From the NCBI GenBank assembly GCA_938001865.1, contig CALLAW010000045.1, positions 1 to 38,352 on the forward strand: 38,352 nucleotides of DNA. The letters are read 5' to 3'. The DNA is from an uncultured Saprospiraceae bacterium. Lineage in GTDB: Bacteria; Bacteroidota; Bacteroidia; Chitinophagales; Saprospiraceae. Each line of letters starts with the position of its first letter. Position 1 is the stretch's first letter. The notes beneath the pieces were generated by a model. The model had not been told where the DNA came from and did not search any database. It saw only the letters and a program-made list of their open reading frames with translations. A program made the position numbers and the translations under genes. This document shows positions 9,353-18,383 of this stretch, piece by piece.

Positions 9353-10595
9353 TTTGTAATCGTTTTTTCATGTTAGCCTCTAGCACATAATGATCGATGA
9401 GTGCTGAGAAAGTATTTAAGAATAAGATAGCAAGCATCCAGCCTTCTGGATATGCTGGATTCATCACTCTGACGATCATTCCTATAAATCCGATAAGGAA
9501 TCCATAGATCCACTTCCCTGTATTGGTTGTAGATGCTGTCACTGGATCTGTTGCCATAAATGCTGCCGCAAAGAAGAAACTCCCCATATAGAACTGGTAG
9601 TACCAAGGCACTTCCATAAATGGTGTTGCTCCCCAAGCATTTAACAAGAGTGCCATCACAGCTGCTCCGATCGTAGCACTAAGCATGATCCTCCAGCTCG
9701 CTACCTTAGTAACGATGAGCATCAATGCACCTATAAGGATAAATGGCTTACTTGTCTCTCCTATAGACCCAGGGATCGTTCCCCACCACATCTGTGCTAC
9801 GCTAAACTTCTCAGTCACTGCTTCCCAACCGCCAGAGTATGCAAGAGCTAGAGGAGTGGCTCCACTATATCCATCTACTACTGCTGTCCTGGCAGAGTCA
9901 AACTGATCAACTCCCATCACTTCGAAGAGTGAATTGAAGAGACCATGTGCCCAGCCATAGCTTGCTTGTGTACCTGCTGCGAGACCTTCGTAGCCTGATA
10001 CCCAGACTTGATCTCCTGAGATTGTTGTCGGATAGGCAAAGAAGATAAATACCCTTGAGAGCAGTGCAACATTCCAGATATTCATCCCTGTACCTCCGAA
10101 TGCTTCCTTACCGATAATCACTGCAAATGCTATAGAGACCGCAAGTATCCAGAGTGGTGTATCTGGTGGCATGATGAGTGGGATCAACATCCCAGATACG
10201 ATGAATCCCTCCTCTACCGCATGTCCTTTGCGTGCAGCGAAGATAATCTCTATCCCGAGACCTACGATCATCGTTACGAGTACGATTGGGACGAGTTGTA
10301 TCAGTCCATGGATGAGTTTGAGGTGGAATCCTTCTAAAAATCCTAAAAACTCTCCTCCCGCTACGAAGTGTTGGTGCCCAATATTGTAAGTCCCAAACAG
10401 GAAGCACAGTTGGAGAGCAAGCACTACGTGGATCATCATCCTCTTCAGATCTAATCCATCTCGGATATGTACGCCACCGTCAGTGACACTATCTGGCGAA
10501 TAAGCGAAAGTGAATGCTGCATCATATAATGTGTGCAGGATTGGACTTTTCTTCTTATCCGGTTCTATTTTTTTGAAAATATCTAAAAGACCCAT
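9345..10595 (-). CDS. nqrB: Na+-translocating NADH:quinone reductase subunit B
   Basis: NqrB is the large membrane subunit that carries covalent FMN and riboflavin and forms the sodium path. The 416-residue protein has a cytoplasmic N-terminal segment with an amphipathic region (about 1-50), then roughly ten hydrophobic helices. The flavinylation motif SGATP lies at 244-248, so Thr247 is the predicted FMN attachment site. Other family-typical stretches are FGGTGMNIWN (about 166-175) and MATDPVTA near 345-352. Length equals that of the family. It starts 46 bases after nqrA and overlaps nqrC by 8 bases. Confidence 0.98.
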   Translation of the reverse strand: MGLLDIFKKIEPDKKKSPILHTLYDAAFTFAYSPDSVTDGGVHIRDGLDLKRMMIHVVLALQLCFLFGTYNIGHQHFVAGGEFLGFLEGFHLKLIHGLIQLVPIVLVTMIVGLGIEIIFAARKGHAVEEGFIVSGMLIPLIMPPDTPLWILAVSIAFAVIIGKEAFGGTGMNIWNVALLSRVFIFFAYPTTISGDQVWVSGYEGLAAGTQASYGWAHGLFNSLFEVMGVDQFDSARTAVVDGYSGATPLALAYSGGWEAVTEKFSVAQMWWGTIPGSIGETSKPFILIGALMLIVTKVASWRIMLSATIGAAVMALLLNAWGATPFMEVPWYYQFYMGSFFFAAAFMATDPVTASTTNTGKWIYGFLIGFIGMIVRVMNPAYPEGWMLAILFLNTFSALIDHYVLEANMKKRLQSA

Positions 10596-10641
10596 TGGTT
10601 ATATTGAATCAGTAATTAACTAATAATAATCTAATTGTTGT

Positions 10642-12174
10642 CTAGAGTTGCTCTCTCATCATATCGAGACCTTGTCTCAATATCTTCTGTAGTGGTTGCT
10701 TGGACACACATGCAAATTCGCAGATTGCAATGTCCTCTTCTGAGAGTTCATTGATCCCCAATCCTTCCATTCTTTCGTAATCATTAGCAAGGATTGCCTT
10801 GACTAAGTGTGTGGGATAGATATCCATTGGCAAGACACTTTCGTACTGGCCAGACGCTACGAATGCTCTCTGCTCTCCGTGTGTGTTGGTATCGGCTATA
10901 AACTTGTGCTTAGGGAAAAGGAAATTGGGGAATGTTCCAGATGTAGAAGGTCTTGGTGCTATCGGCACTAACCATCCAAGGAACTCATTGTAATCGCCTT
11001 CTTTGACTGTAGTAATCTGATCGGTCGTAGCCGAAATGAAATCTTCTGTGTTGACTTTCCTTCCTGTGAGGACATCACCAGCGATGATCCTAGTATTCTC
11101 ACTTTTGAGATTGCCTTTTACCAACTCTCCGATATTGGCCCCTAGGTATGTCTCGACATATCCAGTTGATTGGAATTCGTCACCTACTAATGCGACTTTT
11201 CTACTTGTATCGAGATACCCTTTGGTGAAGAGTGATCCGATAGATGCTACCTCTTGCACACCCAGTGTCCAGACTGTGTCATTGGATCTTATCGGATTGA
11301 TATGATGGATCTGTACGCCTACATTACCAGTTGGGTGCTTCCCACTGAAGTAATGCTTCTCTGCATTGTTGACTGTACTCAACCACGATGATGATGCTAT
11401 GTCTTGGATGCCTAGGTGTACTGATCCTTCTGTCAATTGTGAGAGGACGTTGACTCCAGCTTGGAAGTCTTTCTCTTTGCCCGCGAGCAGGATCATCGTA
11501 TCTGGCGCTAATGGAGCTGTGTCAAATGTGGAGATAAAGATATCTCTTGGCACTTCGTCCTGAGCTGGTACTACATCGAATGGTCTTTTATTGATCATCG
11601 GCCATACTCCCGATTGCATCAAGAATGCTACGAGCTCTTCTCTTGTGGCTTTAGTGAGATCTGGTGCAGTCACTGTGTGATAGGTAATCTTCTTATCAGC
11701 TAGGATGACGACATCACTTATCGCTCTCTTAGCTCCACGTCTGACCTCTACTACCTCACCACTTACTGGTGCTGGATAGATGATATCGGGAGTGGCTTTA
11801 TTGAAGAAGAGTGGCTCACCTGCTTTGACTTCTTGTCCTACTTCTACGAAGAGTTTTGGGATAGGAGCTATCCCTCTATAATCCATCGGCCTTATTGCAA
11901 ATGTGCTACTTTGATTGGATAAGACATCATGAGTGGCCTCTCCAGCCAGCTTGATATCAAATCCTTGTTTCAGTTTGTGATATGATCCGCCGGCGGCGAA
12001 TGCTGGCTTCTTTCCACCTCCATCAAACGACAGATTGGGGATGATACCGATATCTTCTTGCTCAATATCAATTCCTGACTTTTTGGCTTCTATCTGCAAT
12101 AGACTGTCCGAAACATTCATAATTACTGCAAGGAGAAGTATGACGCCGATTATAATTAAAGTAGTTGATAGCAT
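10642..12174 (-). CDS. nqrA: Na+-translocating NADH:quinone reductase subunit A, with membrane-anchor extension
   Basis: NqrA is the cytoplasmic subunit at the quinone end of the Nqr complex, related to RnfC. Recognisable NqrA sequence begins at about residue 66 (HKLKQGFDIKLAGEA) and continues with the biotinyl/barrel-sandwich-like part PVSGEVVEVRRGAKRA near 138-153, to a C-terminus rich in the usual ELSEEDIAICEFACVSK segment. At 510 residues it is about 50-65 longer than typical NqrA. The extra N-terminus is one strongly hydrophobic helix (about 3-19) and an acidic linker. The promoter-like box at 12197-12204 lies 22 bases upstream of this ATG, which supports it; the next in-frame Met (residue 19) would leave a shorter extension and no helix. 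First gene of the operon. Confidence 0.95.
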   Translation of the reverse strand: MLSTTLIIIGVILLLAVIMNVSDSLLQIEAKKSGIDIEQEDIGIIPNLSFDGGGKKPAFAAGGSYHKLKQGFDIKLAGEATHDVLSNQSSTFAIRPMDYRGIAPIPKLFVEVGQEVKAGEPLFFNKATPDIIYPAPVSGEVVEVRRGAKRAISDVVILADKKITYHTVTAPDLTKATREELVAFLMQSGVWPMINKRPFDVVPAQDEVPRDIFISTFDTAPLAPDTMILLAGKEKDFQAGVNVLSQLTEGSVHLGIQDIASSSWLSTVNNAEKHYFSGKHPTGNVGVQIHHINPIRSNDTVWTLGVQEVASIGSLFTKGYLDTSRKVALVGDEFQSTGYVETYLGANIGELVKGNLKSENTRIIAGDVLTGRKVNTEDFISATTDQITTVKEGDYNEFLGWLVPIAPRPSTSGTFPNFLFPKHKFIADTNTHGEQRAFVASGQYESVLPMDIYPTHLVKAILANDYERMEGLGINELSEEDIAICEFACVSKQPLQKILRQGLDMMREQL

Positions 12175-12196
12175 TTTATCCCTTTGAATTTTGCTG

Positions 12197-12204
12197 CAAA
12201 TATA
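12197..12204 (-). promoter_or_regulatory. nqrA promoter -7 box
   Basis: TATATTTG on the minus strand, an exact match to TAnnTTTG, ends 22 bases before the nqrA ATG at 12174, giving a short leader. A TTG about 25 bases upstream is slightly too far for an ideal -33 element. Likely promoter of the whole nqrABCDEF operon. Confidence 0.6.
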
Positions 12205-12417
12205 CTAAAGTTGAATCAGATGTGCTATGCAAGAGTTTGGCAATGCTCTCATCTTTTTATTTAGACTTCATCTTAATAACGATTTAGGGTATAACATGTT
12301 CAGCATTTCCGCTGTATAATTGGGCTATTCTACTCAATATGCTCTCTAGATGGACTAGTTATCAGCACTCCTCTATCTTATCGATAAGTATGGTGATACA
12401 TTTTCACGTAAGTGGAT

Positions 12418-12453
12418 AAAAAAAAAGAGGCCAACCACTCCGGTTGACCTCTC
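12418..12453 (-). terminator. Rho-independent terminator of the large secreted protein gene
   Basis: On the minus strand an 11-bp stem (arms 12442-12452 and 12426-12436, one G-T pair, 5-base loop) is followed by a run of eight or nine T (12426-12418). It lies about 70 bases after the stop codon of the large secreted protein gene. Confidence 0.85.
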
Positions 12454-12521
12454 TTGATACCTGTCTAATTATAGCATGTGCTTATTGAGTCATCTGGTAG
12501 AACCTTATGCTCATCATAGCA

Positions 12522-15500
12522 CTACTTAATTACTGTCAGTTTCTTAGTGGAAGAGTAGTCTCCACTATTCAATCTATAGAAGAGTACTCCAGCTGCACCT
12601 AGGTCATCACTATTGAGTGTGATGTTGTGGATGCCAGTCGAGTAGTTCTGAGTGCTTGTATATGCTACCTTACCTGTGATATCGAAGACTGTAAGAGTCG
12701 CTTCGCCATCTTGTGGTAGTGCAAATGTAATCACAGTCTCACCTGAGAAAGGATTTGGAGTGTTTTGCATCAATGCATATCCAGCTTCTGTACTTTGTAA
12801 CGTTACTGCATTTACCGTAAGGTCTTGTCCTGTATAAGCTTCTGAGCTAAATGCCTCAGTACTGATATACAATGCTTCGCTAAGCGTAGAAGTATACTCT
12901 GCTTGCAACGTCACTGTAATCAATGCATCACCATCTAAGTCTATTGCATCTAGCGTATTGATACTGAGAGCCGTTGATGATGAAGTGATCGGTGCATAGT
13001 GGTCAGGAGTCACTGTGATGACATCAGATTGGATGTCTACAAGTACAAATCCTGGGTGATTGAATGCAATCTGAGCACCGTAGAACTCTACTGCACTAGC
13101 TCTCATCTCTACCTCTACTGTATTCCCTGCTTGGACAGTGACATTGTCATAGTTAAGTGTCAATGTTTCGCTTCCTCTTGCTTCTGTATCATTGCTCGCT
13201 GCATTGACGATTACTGATGAGTTGACATCACCCACCTTGATCGCTACGAAGTCTTCTGTCATCATATCTGATGAGAGATCTGCTATCGCAACGAGGTTAT
13301 CTAATGGCCAAGGATTGCCGTAAAGTAGCTGCGTAGACTTATCCAAGAATACCCAAGAGTCACTCTTCGGGAATACCGAATTGACATCTAGGATCAGCTT
13401 ACGGATATCTACCATATCACTTGCTGTCACTCTCTCATCTGAGTTGGCATCAGCCGCGATGAGTTGGTGTACAGTACCTAGCTGCTGGATACCAAGGAGG
13501 TGTCTCTGAATGAGGATGATATCTACTGTAGATACTCCATTCTTATAGTCATCTATCTTGCTACCATTGATCATGTAATCATTGTGCATATCGAGATCAG
13601 TAAATGTGAACTCTCCTGAGGCATCTGTCACATGTGTGAGCGGGAACTCAGGCGCAGTACTCATCAACTCTACTTGTACATCTGCTAGCATTTCTCCTTC
13701 GGGAGTAGAGATCCTACCAGCGATACTTCCTCTAGAAGCTCCATTGTCGTTGTCATCATCACAGTTACCTCCATTATCTAAGATATTGAGGTATACTGTA
13801 CAGAAAGAGAAATTGTCCTTCTCATCCCACACATACATCTCTACAGGGACTGCAGATCCATCAGCTGGGATATCATCACAATCAAATGTCATAGAAGCAC
13901 AGTTGAGTGAAGGGATGTAATTAGGGTCTGAATCAGGATGAGTCTCAGAGAATGTAAATCTCAAATCATCTTGATCAGTACAGTTATCAAAACTACCAAG
14001 ATCGAAGTCACATGCCCAGATAGCAACCATCCCATTTTGCATAAATGCAGTACTCAGATTAGTACAATAAGGTGTAGGTGCTTTCTTGTCAACTACCATG
14101 AAGTAATTAGTACAAGCTCTGAAGTTACCACAACCATCTGTGACTCTCCAAAGGACTCTGTGATTACTCATACTGCCTTCGATACTCTCTGGTATCGTCA
14201 ACTTGACAGGGTTGCCAGAGGTAGTCGGAGCGATATAGAATGGATCGTTAGTAGCGATAGTCGAGCTAAACTCGTAATCGATCGTCCAGTCACCATCAAT
14301 ATCTACCTGTACTAACCAATCGAGTTGGCTACTCGGGCAAGAGCCTTCATCCGAAGCAATATTAGTCAACATGACTGCATTGTTTTCGCAGATAATACCA
14401 TCATTGTCTTCATCATTGAAGTCATCCGCCTCTAGCATTACATCTTCGCATGAGAGGAACTCTGGAGCAGTCTCGTCAAGTACTCTGATGATCTGAGTCT
14501 GAGTCCAGATACCTGTACCAAAGTTAGGATCAAATGGAGTCAGCTCTGGATCATAGTCACACCAGTTGATTACTGTCCACTTCTTGAGGACTTTGTAACA
14601 AGCACCTTCTGAGATCTTAAATGTATCTACATCTACGCTATAAGCCATCTCATCACAAGGGCCAGCAGTCCATGAAGGGATACCAGTATCTCCGAAATCA
14701 TCGGCACAGTCTACTGTCAGGTCTTCTGGGAAAGTTACGGTGATATCAGTCGGTCCAGAACCAGCGATATCGATTCTCTGTACACAGAATATTGAAGGAC
14801 TATTTACGACAAACCATTGTCTCTTGATATATCCAGCTCCACAACCGTTAATTACTTTTTCGAAATCTTTATAATCAACGTCTAGTGCATCACATGATGC
14901 GATAGCAGTAGCACTGCCAGTAAGGTCCAAATCAAGATAGTCTTCTTCACAACCGATTACGATATCACTAGGGCACTGGATAGATGGGGTAAGTTTATCT
15001 TCTAGCCTTACGTATGCCCAAGTCTCGTTGAAATTATCTCCGGCAGTACCATAGACTCCGTCCATGTCACCATCGTCCCATACTCTCAACCAAACCTTGA
15101 TCTGTGAATAATCTACTGCACCATCTCCGTCTGCGTCTATTCCTGCCTCTGCAATATCATTACAGCAAAACTTGACAAACTGTCCTTCGTCAGTATCGTT
15201 AGTGTTATCAAATGAATGACCATCATCATTGTAAGTAAGGTTATCTATATCGTCACAATAGTCTTCTTCTCTTCTGATTTCTAGATATACGGGGCTACAT
15301 CCATCATAAGAACCATTGTCGATATTATTAGTGAAGAGCTTAGCGATCCCTTCACCGTTAGCATTCGTTGTCAATGAGAGTACGATATCTTGCTTAGCAA
15401 TCGCGACTGGTGGGGTATTGTCAACGATATTCACTGTCACATCTACTGCTGTAATATTACCACAACAGTCTACTCCATTATATGTGAAGATATGTATTCC

Positions 15501-16820
15501 CTTAGGAGCATTCTCTACGAAATACCCTCTATCTGGATCAAAACTAATCTCTACTCCAGCTGGACCAGTGACTGTATATGATACCTTAGAACTACAATCA
15601 TCAAATAAGTGCTCTGGAGCTGGGAAATCAAAGATCCCAAAGCATCCCCATGGGTCTACAGAGTATGTCAGTTCGTTCGTCGCATTGACAGTGATTGAAG
15701 GACCTTCATCATCAGATGTAACGACCTTCTGAGAGTATGTCACGCTTGTGGCATTACACCAGTCGTGGACAGTCCACTCTCTGATTACTTTTGACATATT
15801 AGTACATTCCTCAGCACAAGGATATAGGACTAAGTCAGTCGTAGTAGTTGCTGTATTACACAGCGAACTATTATTAGTCAATGGGATACCATCAATCGTC
15901 GGATATGCATTGAGATTAGCGAACTCTGTCGCAGCAGCTTCTGCTGCAGTGATCTCAGCAGGTGTGCTATCCTCGTCCGTATTAGCCTCTAAGTAACTCT
16001 CATAGAAGTAAGCTGCGATATCTGCTGGCTCAGTGCTACTTCCACATGGAAGGAATACTTGAGAGATCGGTGCTACGATATCATTGACGATATTGATTGG
16101 TAAGAGTCTGTACTCATTGACACATGAAGTGACTTTATTATTGAATACATCACTAAAGATATAAGTCCTCTGGATAACTGTCTCTTCACAGTCACCTCCA
16201 GCACTTACTACCTCTTCGAGGAAAGATACTAATATCTCTCCATCACAGTTATCCACTGCCGCAGGCACTGGAAAGTCCGTGATATCACTCAGACAAGCTG
16301 CAGCAAACTCACAGTTGGGATCAGTGTTCCCTACTGGACAAGGGCAAGCCTCGTTAGTAATTGTGTTAGAGAGATCTGCAGGATCATTTACTGTAGCTGG
16401 ATCATCTACAATAGCTGGAGCCAATTTGTCTTCAAGTGTGAGGTTACCCCAACAAGAGTTTACAAATTCGCCATCGGCATCTATCTCAGTAATTACTACT
16501 TCGAAGTTACCAAGTCCACATAACTCGACAGTCTCACCAGGAGCACCATCAACACCATTTACTGTAATAAAATAATTTCCTGGATCGAAGCCAGGGATTG
16601 CATTTTCACCCTCTAGTACCATCTCTATGGAAATATCAGCGCAACACTCTCCAGCACCATTAGTGGTACCTACAGAGACATTGACATTGTCATTACAAGC
16701 AAGAGTAGCTAGAGTAGAATAATTGGAATCAGCCATCAAGGTGCTTCCGAAGCACGTGCTGATTAAGAGCCATACCAATACAGGTATCGCCCCGATTTTG
16801 GTTAAATCGGTTCTAAACAT
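12522..16820 (-). CDS. Large secreted modular protein with HYR-like, dockerin-like, cohesin-like and T9SS sorting domains
   Basis: A very large exported protein of unknown function. I place the start at the ATG at 16820, where a standard signal peptide begins (MFRTDLTKIGAIPVL, cleaved near STLMA); an upstream ATG at 16868 adds 16 residues ahead of the signal. Numbering from 16868, the body (about 55-1035) has at least five HYR-like modules separated by L/V-x-D-x-x-x-P motifs near 145, 482, 621, 796 and 926, with many Cys and Asp-rich loops. A carboxypeptidase-regulatory-like domain (1046-1100), a dockerin-like pair (1108-1127 and 1138-1160), a cohesin-like beta domain (1235-1345) and a T9SS type A sorting domain (1366-1448: NTPNPFSGET, VFDITGK, GVLFYRL) follow. 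The protein should cross the outer membrane by T9SS and be surface-attached or released. It has its own promoter and terminator. An adhesin or matrix role is inference. Confidence 0.9.
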   Translation of the reverse strand: MFRTDLTKIGAIPVLVWLLISTCFGSTLMADSNYSTLATLACNDNVNVSVGTTNGAGECCADISIEMVLEGENAIPGFDPGNYFITVNGVDGAPGETVELCGLGNFEVVITEIDADGEFVNSCWGNLTLEDKLAPAIVDDPATVNDPADLSNTITNEACPCPVGNTDPNCEFAAACLSDITDFPVPAAVDNCDGEILVSFLEEVVSAGGDCEETVIQRTYIFSDVFNNKVTSCVNEYRLLPINIVNDIVAPISQVFLPCGSSTEPADIAAYFYESYLEANTDEDSTPAEITAAEAAATEFANLNAYPTIDGIPLTNNSSLCNTATTTTDLVLYPCAEECTNMSKVIREWTVHDWCNATSVTYSQKVVTSDDEGPSITVNATNELTYSVDPWGCFGIFDFPAPEHLFDDCSSKVSYTVTGPAGVEISFDPDRGYFVENAPKGIHIFTYNGVDCCGNITAVDVTVNIVDNTPPVAIAKQDIVLSLTTNANGEGIAKLFTNNIDNGSYDGCSPVYLEIRREEDYCDDIDNLTYNDDGHSFDNTNDTDEGQFVKFCCNDIAEAGIDADGDGAVDYSQIKVWLRVWDDGDMDGVYGTAGDNFNETWAYVRLEDKLTPSIQCPSDIVIGCEEDYLDLDLTGSATAIASCDALDVDYKDFEKVINGCGAGYIKRQWFVVNSPSIFCVQRIDIAGSGPTDITVTFPEDLTVDCADDFGDTGIPSWTAGPCDEMAYSVDVDTFKISEGACYKVLKKWTVINWCDYDPELTPFDPNFGTGIWTQTQIIRVLDETAPEFLSCEDVMLEADDFNDEDNDGIICENNAVMLTNIASDEGSCPSSQLDWLVQVDIDGDWTIDYEFSSTIATNDPFYIAPTTSGNPVKLTIPESIEGSMSNHRVLWRVTDGCGNFRACTNYFMVVDKKAPTPYCTNLSTAFMQNGMVAIWACDFDLGSFDNCTDQDDLRFTFSETHPDSDPNYIPSLNCASMTFDCDDIPADGSAVPVEMYVWDEKDNFSFCTVYLNILDNGGNCDDDNDNGASRGSIAGRISTPEGEMLADVQVELMSTAPEFPLTHVTDASGEFTFTDLDMHNDYMINGSKIDDYKNGVSTVDIILIQRHLLGIQQLGTVHQLIAADANSDERVTASDMVDIRKLILDVNSVFPKSDSWVFLDKSTQLLYGNPWPLDNLVAIADLSSDMMTEDFVAIKVGDVNSSVIVNAASNDTEARGSETLTLNYDNVTVQAGNTVEVEMRASAVEFYGAQIAFNHPGFVLVDIQSDVITVTPDHYAPITSSSTALSINTLDAIDLDGDALITVTLQAEYTSTLSEALYISTEAFSSEAYTGQDLTVNAVTLQSTEAGYALMQNTPNPFSGETVITFALPQDGEATLTVFDITGKVAYTSTQNYSTGIHNITLNSDDLGAAGVLFYRLNSGDYSSTKKLTVIK

Positions 16821-17267
16821 TAGAAAAAAAGTTTTGGTTATTAAAAAAAGTAAATATGTGCCCCGCATTCGAGGCTGGTGTTCAGACCAGTGGAATTCAC
16901 TTAGAATAATTAGGGATAAGTATGTTATTGTTCAGATAACCTTGGCTCAAATATAGAACAGTAATTGATCGCTAAGTAATTAGTGCAGGGGTATATTTAG
17001 CATATTTATTCCGTCTATGTATGCACTATCTATTAATGGGTAGTAACCTTTAATTGGAGAAGAATACTTACAATACGCAGGAGACCTAAGTAACCCGTAC
17101 TCCTACTTAATGTCCGTCATGAGAATGCGTCTCTCATTGATTGATAAAAACGAGACACAGAAAATTAGAATGGAAAACTTTTGCGGAAGCAGAAGAGGTC
17201 TTGGAGTGAGTCAAATAGCTCAATAGCTAACTGGAGTAGTGGCTATCACGCATAGATTCGGCACGAT
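16821..17267. other. Intergenic region between the CAP-domain gene and the large secreted protein gene
   Basis: About 450 bases without a convincing gene. It contains the promoter-like box of the large secreted protein (16948-16955), its leader of about 120 bases, and a small 5-bp stem at about 16872-16888. Between 17000 and 17267 I find no terminator with a T-run for the CAP gene and no open frame with a recognisable product. Confidence 0.5.
16948..16955 (-). promoter_or_regulatory. -7 box upstream of the large secreted protein gene
   Basis: Exact TATATTTG on the minus strand, 127 bases upstream of the preferred ATG at 16820. This would give an unusually long leader of about 120 nt. No clean -33 element is seen. 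Confidence 0.45.
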
Positions 17268-17831
17268 CTAATGATATCTCACATTAGCTCTATCGGTGCC
17301 TGGAGGCATGAGTAATCCCATATGTAGGACCCAATACTTGCCTTTCCTGCTGACAGCTAAGTCTTTCATCCTAGGGTTCATGATGAGCTTACAGTGACTG
17401 GGGCTTGCAAGCCAAGCTTGATAGACCTCTTCGAAGGTACCATACCCCTCACCAATGTTCTCTCCTGCAAGTTGCCAGAAGTAATCCTCAGCATCTACCC
17501 TATCTCCTACGACACTGCCGTCTATACCATTGTGATCAAATCTCTGATAACGATGCATCTGTTCGGCATACTTTTGAGTTGATTGTTTCAACTTTTGATT
17601 CCAGTTGACGCTATCTGCTGGTCTATAGTACTTACCTCCACATCGACATCCCTTGGATCGAGTTGAATTGACCCTTGCAGTCATTTGAGTTTCTGTTTTA
17701 TCTATAAGTGTCGTAGCAGCTGAGTCACTCTGACCTATCAATGCTTCAGTGGCAAAGATCAATGCTAATATCAGTACTCCTGATATTAGCAATCTGAAAG
17801 TAGTCTTTGATAGATGTAGTGATTTGTTCAA
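17268..17831 (-). CDS. CAP (SCP/PR-1) domain secreted protein
   Basis: A 187-residue exported protein of the CAP superfamily (cysteine-rich secretory / pathogenesis-related 1), whose bacterial members have no settled activity. A hydrophobic export segment spans about 12-33. The CAP core covers about 75-180: HNGIDGS (His100), GENIGEGY (Glu124), FEEVYQAW (Glu134/135, Trp140), SPSHCKLIMNP (His146) and the final strand YWVLHMGL. These are the positions of the conserved His/Glu tetrad. A short linker with GCRCGG precedes the domain; those cysteines could form a disulfide. It lies alone between the greA-HIT pair and the large secreted protein gene, in the same direction. No T9SS domain follows, so it probably remains periplasmic or membrane-attached. 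Confidence 0.85.
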   Translation of the reverse strand: MNKSLHLSKTTFRLLISGVLILALIFATEALIGQSDSAATTLIDKTETQMTARVNSTRSKGCRCGGKYYRPADSVNWNQKLKQSTQKYAEQMHRYQRFDHNGIDGSVVGDRVDAEDYFWQLAGENIGEGYGTFEEVYQAWLASPSHCKLIMNPRMKDLAVSRKGKYWVLHMGLLMPPGTDRANVRYH

Positions 17832-17972
17832 ATTATAGATTTAAGATTTCACTCATGTAAATGCAATGCACAACTCCATTACTAGGATACTAAGTAAACA
17901 TAAAACACTGCAAGAGTGGGATAATGACACCCATGCTTAACAAAAGATTAATAGAGCCAATCTACTGATAAG

Positions 17973-18380
17973 TTACTCAGTAGATGTAGCAAAAGAACTC
18001 CTAATCTTACTTGCGAGATCGACGAACTCTTCATTGGTAAGGATAGCTCTCGTCTGGGTGAAATCTAGATCAGCTAGGGTATCCATAGGACAGAGATGGA
18101 TATGAGCATGTGGCACTTCCAGTCCTATCACTGCGACTCCAATCCTCGTACAAGGTACCACTGACTCTACTGCTCTTGCGACTTTCTTAGCAAAGAGATG
18201 AAGCCCAGTATATACAGAGTCATCAAGATCAAAGAGGTAATCAACCTCTACCTTTGGGATCACAAGTGTATGCCCACGTCGCAGAGGATTGATATCAAGG
18301 AATGCCAGATAATGCTCATCCTCAGCCACTTTGTAAGCAGGGACCTCTCCGTTAATGATCTTGGTGAATATCGTTGCCAT
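17973..18380 (-). CDS. HIT family nucleotide hydrolase/transferase
   Basis: A 135-residue protein of the histidine triad family, probably the Hint branch, which hydrolyses nucleoside phosphoramidates or related AMP conjugates. The signature His-x-His-x-His is present as HAHIHL (91-96), and the upstream motif DINPLRRGHTLVIPK (29-43) is strongly conserved. Length is normal for bacterial HIT proteins, though the residues just before the triad differ from the common GQxVxHxHxH form (GLEVPHAHIH here). The start lies 3 bases after the greA stop, so the two are co-transcribed and probably translationally coupled. A greA-HIT pair is frequent in Bacteroidota, but the exact physiological substrate is not known. 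Confidence 0.95.
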   Translation of the reverse strand: MATIFTKIINGEVPAYKVAEDEHYLAFLDINPLRRGHTLVIPKVEVDYLFDLDDSVYTGLHLFAKKVARAVESVVPCTRIGVAVIGLEVPHAHIHLCPMDTLADLDFTQTRAILTNEEFVDLASKIRSSFATSTE

Positions 18381-18383
18381 GTG

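Larger units (their letters stand above)
12175..12521. other. Intergenic region between nqrA and the large secreted protein gene
   Basis: No gene is seen. It holds the nqrA promoter-like box (12197-12204), a strong terminator for the left-going large secreted protein gene (12418-12453), and a perfect 12-base palindrome CTTATCGATAAG at 12377-12388 that could be an operator but is short enough to be chance. The rest is AT-rich and featureless to me. Confidence 0.6.

Noticed and set aside
12377-12388. Palindrome CTTATCGATAAG as a defined operator for nqrA
   Set aside because: It lies about 175 bases upstream of the promoter box and a 12-base palindrome can occur by chance; kept only as a note.
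16821-16868. Upstream ATG (16868) as start of the large secreted protein
   Set aside because: It would place 16 extra residues with another hydrophobic stretch before a textbook signal peptide that starts at the ATG at 16820.
17098-17160. GTCTC...GAGAC stem in the CAP/large-protein spacer as a terminator
   Set aside because: The stem is only about 5-6 bp with a long loop and has no T-run in the right place.
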